5,019 nt of DNA from Methanobacteriota archaeon (GTDB taxonomy: Archaea > Halobacteriota > Methanosarcinia > Methanosarcinales > Methanoperedenaceae), in assembly GCA_018900975.1 (NCBI GenBank), contig JAHIFK010000307.1, positions 1 to 5,019 of the forward strand. The letters are read 5' to 3'. The notes beneath the pieces are model-generated. The model was not told where the DNA came from, did no database searches, and worked only from the letters and a program-made list of their open reading frames with translations. The position numbers were made by a program, and so were the translations under genes. Positions within the stretch are counted from its first letter, which is position 1, and every line of letters begins with the position of its first letter. Positions 1-4,783 of the stretch are shown here, one piece after another.

Positions 1-33
1 CGGTTTTTAAATTCATATTCGTTAAAAAGAAAG

Positions 34-45
34 AATAAATATAAA
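34..45 (+). promoter_or_regulatory. Possible TATA-box region upstream of serS
   Basis: The AT-rich string AATAAATATAAA lies about 75 bases before the serS start codon and resembles an archaeal TATA box. If used, transcription would begin near position 65 and leave a leader of about 55 nt. No convincing BRE element precedes it and the whole leader is AT-rich, so this is a weak call. The 120 bases before serS show no coding frame. Confidence 0.25.
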
Positions 46-120
46 GGAATCATACATGAAGTAAAAAATAGAGAATATGGTATCATTTCAATATGTTATT
101 AATAAAGAACAGGATAAGCT

Positions 121-1632
121 ATGACAGAACCTTACTTTCACCTCAAAGGCACTTTCAAAACAAGCGCCCACGCCGCAGCTGCACGCGCAGATATTGAGAA
201 ATTCGTTGAAGAAGCAAAAACGACCCTCCTGCAAAAGGGCGTCCCTGCAGGAAGGGGCGCGAAGATCATCAGGTGGGACATAACAGATAGCGGCGTATCC
301 TTCGATATCGAATCAGACAGGTACTTGCGAGCACACGATGCCTTTATCCGGTTGCGAAAGCCGCTAGCAGGCGTGCTTGGAAAGACGTTCAGGATAGGGG
401 TAAGAGGCGCTGAGGTAGAAGAATACATTGTTTCTATGCCAGCCAAAGAGGATCTGAAATCTAAAAAAATACCGCATGTAAGATCGCTTGAATTCGATAA
501 TGGCATGATCACTCTCTCTCTTGACGTCGGGGAATCAGAACTTGAAAATAAAGTCCCCGACAGGATAATCTCACTCATCGAGGATAAGATCGCAGCGCAA
601 AGTTTTGGAGGAAAGGCAGAGCACTGGAACCCGCTGTGGGAAAGCCCTAAACAAGAGATGAAATTCAAGAGCGACCCGACTGTGGAAGCGGAAAAGCGCG
701 GCTGGATAAGGCGGTCTGTAGGGCGGGGTCAGTGGATACACGGCCCCCAGATGGCGCGCATCTTCAGGACTTTCGAGAAAATTGTGCTTGAAGAAGTGAT
801 CAAACCACTGGGGTACATAGAAATGATATTCCCCAAAGTTGATCCCTGGGATGTGTTAATGCATTCAGGACATGCAAAGGGTGTTTATCCTGAGATATAC
901 TACGTCTGCGCCCCGAAGACAAGAGACCCTGCCTTCTGGGAGGAGGTAATTGATACTTATAAGGTCACTCTTGAAGTGCCTGTTGACCTCATCGCTGAAA
1001 AATTAGATAAACCTCTTGGCGCCCTGTGTTATGCCCAGTGCCCCTCGTTCTGGCCTTTCCTTCAGGGTAAGACCATTTCCGAGGAATCCTTCCCGATAAA
1101 AGTATTTGACCGCTCGGGCACCTCGCACAGGTACGAAAGCGGCGGCATACACGGCATGGAGAGGGTGGATGAGTTCCACAGGATCGAACTTGTGTTCATC
1201 GGCTCGCCCGAACAGGTAACAGCCCACTCAAAAGAAATGCAGGAATGCTACAAGCTCATCTTTAACGACATCCTTGAACTGGAATGGAGGATGGCATGGG
1301 TAACACCCTGGTTCATGGCGCAGGAAGGCCTTACCGGGCTTGCAGGGAATAAAGATGTCGGGACCATCGATTTTGAGGCGCCGCTTCCCTACCGCGGGAA
1401 GGACGGCGAGTGGCTTGAGTTCCAGAACCTGAGCATCAACGGGGATAAGTATCCCAGAGGATTCAATGTCAAGTCGCAGTCTGGAAAAGACGTATGGAGC
1501 GGCTGTTCAGGCATAGGACTTGAGAGATGGGCAAGCACGTTCTTTGCCCAGAAGGGATTTAACGAGAAGGACTGGCCTGATGCGTTCAGTGAGAAGGTCG
1601 GCGAGATGCCAGAGGGTATTAAGTTCATGTGA
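121..1632 (+). CDS. serS: Seryl-tRNA synthetase, type 2 (methanogen-type)
   Basis: This class II aminoacyl-tRNA synthetase charges tRNA-Ser with serine (and tRNA-Sec where selenocysteine is used) in the cytoplasm. At 503 residues it matches the rare zinc-dependent SerRS of methanogenic archaea, not the common bacterial type. The zinc ligands known from the Methanosarcina barkeri enzyme (Cys306, Glu355, Cys461) correspond to Cys307, Glu356 and Cys462, each shifted by one. Motif 2 is visible as HRYE (336-339) with the loop ending in RVDEF (348-352). Motif 3 is GIGLER (464-469). Residues 1 to about 165 form the type-specific tRNA-binding domain, which replaces the coiled-coil arm of ordinary SerRS. 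The ATG is preceded by AGGAT at 111-115 with 5 nt spacing. It appears to be a single-gene unit ended by the strong stem-loop downstream. No damage is seen. Confidence 0.97.
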   Translation: MTEPYFHLKGTFKTSAHAAAARADIEKFVEEAKTTLLQKGVPAGRGAKIIRWDITDSGVSFDIESDRYLRAHDAFIRLRKPLAGVLGKTFRIGVRGAEVEEYIVSMPAKEDLKSKKIPHVRSLEFDNGMITLSLDVGESELENKVPDRIISLIEDKIAAQSFGGKAEHWNPLWESPKQEMKFKSDPTVEAEKRGWIRRSVGRGQWIHGPQMARIFRTFEKIVLEEVIKPLGYIEMIFPKVDPWDVLMHSGHAKGVYPEIYYVCAPKTRDPAFWEEVIDTYKVTLEVPVDLIAEKLDKPLGALCYAQCPSFWPFLQGKTISEESFPIKVFDRSGTSHRYESGGIHGMERVDEFHRIELVFIGSPEQVTAHSKEMQECYKLIFNDILELEWRMAWVTPWFMAQEGLTGLAGNKDVGTIDFEAPLPYRGKDGEWLEFQNLSINGDKYPRGFNVKSQSGKDVWSGCSGIGLERWASTFFAQKGFNEKDWPDAFSEKVGEMPEGIKFM

Positions 1633-1674
1633 ATTTCAGAACTGACACCTATAGCATGATTCTTAAATTTTCGT

Positions 1675-1682
1675 AAAATATA
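1675..1682 (+). promoter_or_regulatory. Possible TATA box for srp19
   Basis: AAAATATA follows a short purine/pyrimidine stretch (TCGT) that only loosely resembles a BRE. A start about 25 bases downstream would fall inside the loop of the stem-loop at 1685-1732, which is awkward. The 56 bases between the stem-loop and the srp19 ATG hold no better TATA box. srp19 may therefore be transcribed from here or by read-through from serS. Confidence 0.2.
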
Positions 1683-1684
1683 AG

Positions 1685-1738
1685 CCGCAGATGATGCGCC
1701 CAGAGTCGCGCCTCTGGGCGCATCATCTGCGGTTTTTT
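1685..1738 (+). terminator. Strong stem-loop with T6 tail after serS
   Basis: A perfect 21-bp inverted repeat (arms 1685-1705 and 1712-1732) encloses a 6-base loop, TCGCGC, and is followed immediately by TTTTTT (1733-1738). The stem is GC-rich at its inner half (GCGCCCAGAG). This looks like a bacterial intrinsic terminator and most simply ends serS transcription, 52 bases past its stop codon. The sequence is less clear on minus-strand termination because the left side has no long A-run. The perfection of the stem could instead mean a small dispersed palindromic repeat. Confidence 0.7.
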
Positions 1739-1788
1739 GAATTCTAAAACCAAAGGATTTTACACCCAATGGTTTCTGGAAAAGTATT

Positions 1789-2109
1789 ATGGTTGAACAA
1801 GGCAATCTGGATATGATGTTGAAGGATAAGACAAAGCTTGTTATCTGGCCGGTGTATATGGACGCAACGAAATCAAGGGGAGAAGGCAGGATACTTCCCG
1901 CGAAAGTTTCAGTTAAATCACCGGGTTTAAGAGAGATAGAAAAAGCTGCAAGAGAATTGAACCTGAGTCCGGTCGTGGAAACTAATAAATCCTATCCCAG
2001 ATCATGGTGGTCAACCGGGGGGAGGGTGCTTGTAGATAAGAAAAGTCCGAAATCCCTTATAACAAAACAGATAGCTTTGAAGATAAATGAAACCAGGACA
2101 AAAAAATGA
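1789..2109 (+). CDS. srp19: Signal recognition particle 19 kDa protein (SRP19)
   Basis: SRP19 binds the tips of helices 6 and 8 of archaeal 7S RNA and prepares it to bind SRP54, for co-translational targeting of membrane and secreted proteins. The family signature is clear: LVIWPVYMDATKSRGEGR, then a conserved lysine-rich stretch (VSVKSP), a helix (REIEKAARELNL), and the NKSYPRSWWSTGGRV segment. Start choice is open. The ATG at 1789 gives 106 residues, but homologs usually begin just before the K-LVIWP block. The adjacent ATGs at 1813 and 1816 (98 or 97 residues) are equally plausible, and GGAT lies just before 1813. None of the starts has a strong Shine-Dalgarno. The stop codon overlaps the start of the next gene (ATGA), so the two are co-translated. 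Confidence 0.93.
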   Translation: MVEQGNLDMMLKDKTKLVIWPVYMDATKSRGEGRILPAKVSVKSPGLREIEKAARELNLSPVVETNKSYPRSWWSTGGRVLVDKKSPKSLITKQIALKINETRTKK

Positions 2110-2750
2110 TAGACCTGCACACACATTCCACGTTCAGCGACGGCGAATTGATACCCAGCGAGCTTGTCCGCCGGGCAGTTGTAAAGGGGTATAAGGCAAT
2201 AGCGATAACAGATCATGCTGACTTTACTAATATCGAGCATATATTATCATGCATGAAGAATATTAAATCTCTTGAGGATGATTATGACATCAGGGTCTTT
2301 ACGGGTGTTGAATTGACGCACGTACCTCCAGGGAAGATCCCGAAGCTTGTTACGAAGGCAAGACTTCTTGGAGCTGAGATAATCGTGGTGCACGGTGAAA
2401 CAATAGTTGAACCGGTTCCTGAAGGTACGAACCACGCTGCTGTAACGCTTGATATTGATATCCTTGCTCATCCAGGGCTTATTACTACAGAGGACGCAGA
2501 AACTGCAAGGGATAATGAAATAGCGCTTGAAATAACTTCCAGGCGTGGGCACAACCGCACTAATGGTCATGTGGCGCGTGTTGCTCAGGAAACAGGGGCA
2601 GCACTGATCGTAAATACTGATACTCATGCTCCAGAAGATATGCTCACTGATGAGATGGCGTATAAGGTCGCATTGGGGGCTGGTCTTGATGAAAAAAATG
2701 CGCGTAAAGCCATACTCTCGCAACCTTTAAGTCTGATAAAAAACCTATAA
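2106..2750 (+). CDS. PHP-domain metal-dependent phosphoesterase (histidinol-phosphatase-like)
   Basis: This 214-residue protein is a complete PHP domain, a trinuclear-metal hydrolase fold. The metal-binding positions are all visible: H5 and H7 (DLHTHS), D12 (FSDGE), D36 and H37 (ITDHAD), E69 (GVELTH), H96 (VVHGE), H122 (LAHPG), D172 and H174 (NTDTHAP). An intact set argues for an active phosphatase or phosphodiesterase. Relatives are often labelled 'histidinol phosphate phosphatase domain', but no his genes are nearby and the substrate is unknown. The RNase P subunit Rpp30/Rnp3 shares the barrel fold but generally lacks these metal ligands, so I do not call it rnp3. The ATG overlaps the srp19 stop by 4 nt and has AGGA at 2095-2098 with 7 nt spacing. 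Its placement among RNA-processing genes leaves a nucleic-acid-related substrate possible. Confidence 0.9.
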   Translation: MIDLHTHSTFSDGELIPSELVRRAVVKGYKAIAITDHADFTNIEHILSCMKNIKSLEDDYDIRVFTGVELTHVPPGKIPKLVTKARLLGAEIIVVHGETIVEPVPEGTNHAAVTLDIDILAHPGLITTEDAETARDNEIALEITSRRGHNRTNGHVARVAQETGAALIVNTDTHAPEDMLTDEMAYKVALGAGLDEKNARKAILSQPLSLIKNL

Positions 2751-2762
2751 ATAAATGTTTTT

Positions 2763-2796
2763 CGAAAGGTATATATACCTGTTGTGGTATATATAG
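2763..2796 (+). promoter_or_regulatory. BRE/TATA promoter with duplicated TATA motif, driving gar1-tfb
   Basis: CGAAAGG (2763-2769) is a good archaeal BRE, directly followed by TATATATA (2770-2777). The expected transcription start is about 2797-2800, giving a leader of roughly 20 nt before the TTG start of gar1. The box sits inside a perfect 14-base palindrome, AGGTATATATACCT (2767-2780). A second copy of GGTATATATA begins 18 bases downstream (2786-2795) without a good BRE. The promoter lies in the 69-base gap after the PHP gene, so gar1 and tfb form their own transcription unit. Confidence 0.75.
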
Positions 2797-2807
2797 ATTA
2801 CATTTTT

Positions 2808-2814
2808 AGAGGTC
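2808..2814 (+). promoter_or_regulatory. Shine-Dalgarno deciding the TTG start of gar1
   Basis: AGAGGTC matches the archaeal anti-Shine-Dalgarno core (GAGGT) and ends 5 bases before TTG at 2820. This supports TTG rather than the in-frame GTG at 2784, which lies inside the promoter and upstream of the predicted transcript start. Confidence 0.75.
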
Positions 2815-2819
2815 GAAAA

Positions 2820-3065
2820 TTGAAACGATTGGGAGCTATAATTCATATAATGGACAATCTTTTGATCGTGCGCGCAGATAGCACGATTGAGCATAGCGAT
2901 TTTCGTGAAAATCTATTAGTCATGAACAGCAGGATGAAGAAACTAGGAAAGATCAAGGAAATTTTCGGGCCTGTAAAAGCTCCATACATTTCGATCAAAA
3001 TGTTCAAAGATATCAATTCCTCTGAGATAAAAGGTCTGAAAAACGAAAGAGTGTATTTACAATAA
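2820..3065 (+). CDS. gar1: H/ACA ribonucleoprotein subunit Gar1
   Basis: Gar1 is the small beta-barrel subunit of the H/ACA guide RNP. It binds Cbf5, works with Nop10 and L7Ae, and helps substrate loading and release during pseudouridylation of rRNA. From the TTG start the protein is 81 residues and begins MKRLGAIIHI, a normal archaeal Gar1 start. The core motif GKIKEIFGPVKAPYISIK (43-60) is characteristic of the family. The C-terminus (KGLKNERVYLQ) lacks any glycine/arginine-rich tail, as is usual in archaea. The longer reading frame from GTG at 2784 would add 12 residues encoded by promoter sequence and is rejected. tfb starts 21 bases after the stop codon, so the two genes are probably co-transcribed. 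Confidence 0.92.
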   Translation: MKRLGAIIHIMDNLLIVRADSTIEHSDFRENLLVMNSRMKKLGKIKEIFGPVKAPYISIKMFKDINSSEIKGLKNERVYLQ

Positions 3066-3086
3066 TTTATTAGGAAGGATCCCTGA

Positions 3087-4106
3087 ATGATAGAGAAAGA
3101 AAAAGTAAAAGAAATTGTAAGTGAAAAGTCGGAACGCGAGAAAATAAAAGAGGGCATACGAAATAAGAAAGAAAAACAGAAGCTGGGGCAGTTCGAAAAA
3201 GCCACTATTGAGTGCCCTGAATGCAAGAGTCATGCCCTTGTGCACGACTATGAACGCGCAGAGCTTGTATGCAATGAATGCGGTCTTGTTGTTGACGATG
3301 AATTCATAGACCAGGGACCTGAGTGGAGAGCTTTTGACCACGACCAGAGGATGAAGCGCTCAAGAGTTGGAGCGCCGATGACCTATACCATACACGATAA
3401 AGGTCTATCAACGATGATCGACTGGAGGAACAGGGACTCTTACGGGAAATCCATATCTTCCAAAAGCAGGGCTCAGCTTTACCGCCTCCGAAAATGGCAG
3501 AGGAGAATCCGCGTTAGCAATGCGACTGAAAGGAATCTTGCTTTTGCTCTTTCAGAGCTGGACAGGATGGCATCAGCTCTTGGTTTATCGAGGAACGTAA
3601 GGGAGACAGCGGCTGTTGTTTACCGAAAAGCCGTAGAGAAGAACCTGATAAGGGGCCGTAGCATTGAGGGCGTGGCTGCAGCTGCGCTGTATGCTGCATG
3701 CAGGCAGTGCAATGTTCCGCGCACCCTGGATGAGATCGGAGAAGTCTCAAGAGTTAGCAGGAAGGAAATTGGAAGGACTTACAGGTTCATCTCAAGGGAA
3801 CTCGGTCTCAAGCTGATACCCACATCCCCTATCGACTATGTGCCCCGCTTCTGCTCAGGATTGACCCTGCGCGGCGAGGTGCAGTCAAAAGCCGTAGAGA
3901 TACTCAGGCAGGCATCGGAAAAGGAACTCACAAGCGGCAGAGGTCCGACTGGTGTGGCTGCAGCAGCCATATACATCGCATCTATCCTGTGCGGAGACCG
4001 AAGGACGCAGCGCGAGGTCGCCGAGGTCGCAGGCATCACTGAAGTCACCATACGCAACAGGTATAAGGAACTGGCTGAAGAACTGGATATCGAGATCATC
4101 CTTTAA
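3087..4106 (+). CDS. tfb: Transcription initiation factor IIB (TFB)
   Basis: TFB binds the TBP-TATA complex and the BRE, sets promoter direction and recruits RNA polymerase. The 339 residues show every expected part. A zinc ribbon has C43, C46, C62 and C65. The B-reader/linker is the highly conserved GPEWRAFDHDQRMKRSRVG stretch (77-95), reaching SRVGAP at 92-97. Two cyclin-like repeats lie at about 147-238 and 241-332. The second contains the BRE-contacting helix-turn-helix TQREVAEVAGITEVTIRNRY (307-326). Residues 1-40 are a charged, lysine- and glutamate-rich extension ahead of the ribbon, also present as I recall in Methanosarcina TFB. The ATG has AGGAAGGAT at 3072-3080 with 6 nt spacing. 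The TAA stop shares its last A with the next ATG (TAATG). Because its own promoter carries a strong BRE/TATA, the gene is a candidate for TFB-level feedback, which is an inference. Confidence 0.98.
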   Translation: MIEKEKVKEIVSEKSEREKIKEGIRNKKEKQKLGQFEKATIECPECKSHALVHDYERAELVCNECGLVVDDEFIDQGPEWRAFDHDQRMKRSRVGAPMTYTIHDKGLSTMIDWRNRDSYGKSISSKSRAQLYRLRKWQRRIRVSNATERNLAFALSELDRMASALGLSRNVRETAAVVYRKAVEKNLIRGRSIEGVAAAALYAACRQCNVPRTLDEIGEVSRVSRKEIGRTYRFISRELGLKLIPTSPIDYVPRFCSGLTLRGEVQSKAVEILRQASEKELTSGRGPTGVAAAAIYIASILCGDRRTQREVAEVAGITEVTIRNRYKELAEELDIEIIL

Positions 4107-4276
4107 TGTACGTCAAAGATTCCATTATAGAAGCCCAGATAGAAAAAGACCTGAAAAAGGAGCAACTGAAAGGCAGGATCAGGGAAATCGAGCATCAGCT
4201 TAGCGCTCAGAGCAACAACGAATTAAAGGAACGACTGCAAAAACTGAAGGAGGAGTTAAAACTCCTCCTGGATTGA
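4106..4276 (+). CDS. Small coiled-coil protein, translationally coupled to tfb
   Basis: I do not recognise this 56-codon ORF. Its ATG uses the last base of the tfb stop codon (TAATG), so it sits exactly where a coupled gene would. The predicted protein starts MYVKDSIIEA and ends KEELKLLLD. It is almost entirely helical and rich in Lys, Glu, Gln and Leu. Hydrophobic residues follow a 4-3-4 heptad spacing in two blocks: L21, I25, I28, L32, and then L40, L44, L47, L51, L54. A polar break, SAQSNN (33-38), separates them, suggesting a helical hairpin or a dimeric coiled coil. There are no cysteines, membrane segment or signal peptide. AGATC-type purines exist upstream but no clear Shine-Dalgarno, consistent with termination-reinitiation. 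The last codons overlap a probable terminator stem. A role linked to TFB is only an inference from position. Confidence 0.65.
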   Translation: MYVKDSIIEAQIEKDLKKEQLKGRIREIEHQLSAQSNNELKERLQKLKEELKLLLD

Positions 4277-4281
4277 TTTTT
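4239..4281. terminator. Bidirectional terminator between convergent genes
   Basis: The inverted repeat AGGAGGAGTT (4248-4257) / AACTCCTCCT (4260-4269) forms an 8-bp stem with a 6-base loop, or 10 bp if the tight loop is allowed. TTTTT follows on the plus side (4277-4281). On the minus side AAAAA (4239-4243) reads as T5 after the stem. It can therefore terminate the tfb unit and the convergent minus-strand gene at 4328-4576. It overlaps the last codons of the small coiled-coil ORF. Confidence 0.65.
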
Positions 4282-4327
4282 ATCCCGTATGAACTGGCAG
4301 AAGTAGATGATAAGTGAATACTAAAAG

Positions 4328-4576
4328 TCAGACCTTATACTTATTATACAGTTCTTTCCTTACAGGGCATGTGCACACAAAAGAATATCCAAACGGTATC
4401 CTGTAATTACATGTATTTTTATTTTTACATTTGATAAAATGTATCTTCTCTCCTACGTTCATTTCTACCTTGCAAAGATCGGTTTCATCACTAGAAAGAC
4501 ATGAAAAATTTTTTTTACACCGATTGGCAGTCTTTATGATGTCATCATCTACTTTCAGGTTATTTTTTTGAGCCAT
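4328..4576 (-). CDS. Small cysteine-rich protein, probable metal or Fe-S binder
   Basis: The 82-residue product is unrecognised. It has seven cysteines: C20, C26, C35, C50, C56, C68 and C70, arranged as C-x5-C-x8-C-x14-C-x5-C-x11-C-x-C. The C-terminus reads YSFVCTCPVRKELYNKYKV, which has the look of a conserved motif with a CxCP metal-binding knuckle. There is no signal peptide or membrane segment, so it is probably cytoplasmic. The ATG is preceded on the minus strand by GGAG (complement of 4581-4584) with 4 nt spacing, which supports a real gene. It converges on the tfb unit and shares its terminator. Zinc or iron-sulfur binding is inferred from cysteine content only; an unrelated structural use of the cysteines is possible. 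Confidence 0.72.
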   Translation of the reverse strand: MAQKNNLKVDDDIIKTANRCKKNFSCLSSDETDLCKVEMNVGEKIHFIKCKNKNTCNYRIPFGYSFVCTCPVRKELYNKYKV

Positions 4577-4661
4577 TTTTCTCCATTGATCCCCTGATAT
4601 TTTTTAGTAATTTGTATATTGCTTAATGGCTAATTATAGTTTCCCATATAACGTTATACGT

Positions 4662-4740
4662 TGGGGTAAAGGGGCAGAGAACACTATGCCCTTTGAGGGC
4701 GCAGATGAATCGTACCCCCTGGAAAAACACTTTCACCCCA
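4662..4740. repeat. Nested inverted repeats upstream of the tnpB remnant
   Basis: The outer arms TGGGGTAAAG (4662-4671) and CTTTCACCCCA (4730-4740) are complementary except for one extra base. Inside lies a perfect 5-bp hairpin, GCCCT-TTG-AGGGC (4688-4700). GGGGTA (4663-4668) can also pair with TACCCC (4713-4718). AAAGGGGCA (4668-4676) can pair with TGCCCTTT (4687-4694) with a one-base bulge, in competition with the small hairpin. Subterminal hairpins are typical of IS200/IS605 ends, so this may be the left end of the element carrying the tnpB remnant. A structured RNA leader is the alternative. Confidence 0.4.
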
Positions 4741-4783
4741 CTATCATAAGCGACATATATTCTAAAAATAATGTCAATAGCGC

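Noticed and set aside
138..668. 176-residue minus-strand frame within serS
   Set aside because: It is a shadow of serS codon bias; composition is Ser-rich and low in motif content.
1389..1805. 138-residue minus-strand frame across the serS end and stem-loop
   Set aside because: It is antisense to well-conserved serS codons and runs through the perfect palindrome; no family resemblance.
2106..2750. RNase P subunit 3 (Rpp30/rnp3)
   Set aside because: Rpp30 has a related barrel and would suit the neighbours, but this protein keeps the full set of PHP metal ligands, which archaeal Rpp30 generally lacks.
2784..2819. GTG start giving a 93-residue Gar1
   Set aside because: The extra 12 codons consist of promoter sequence (the second TATA motif), lie at or upstream of the expected transcript start and match nothing in Gar1. 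The TTG at 2820 has a proper Shine-Dalgarno.
2843..3341. Minus-strand frames over gar1 and the start of tfb, with Phe-rich hydrophobic stretches
   Set aside because: They look membrane-like only because they are antisense to Lys/Glu-rich codons (AAA, GAA read as TTT, TTC). Both genes on the plus strand are certain.
3952..4203. 83-residue plus-strand frame overlapping the end of tfb
   Set aside because: It lies mostly within tfb in another frame, has no ribosome-binding site, and its codons make no recognisable protein. The small gene in this area is the frame starting at 4106.
4649..4660. TAACGTTA palindrome with repeated ACGTT as an insertion-site or operator
   Set aside because: Too short and AT-rich to support a claim; no second copy is seen in the window.
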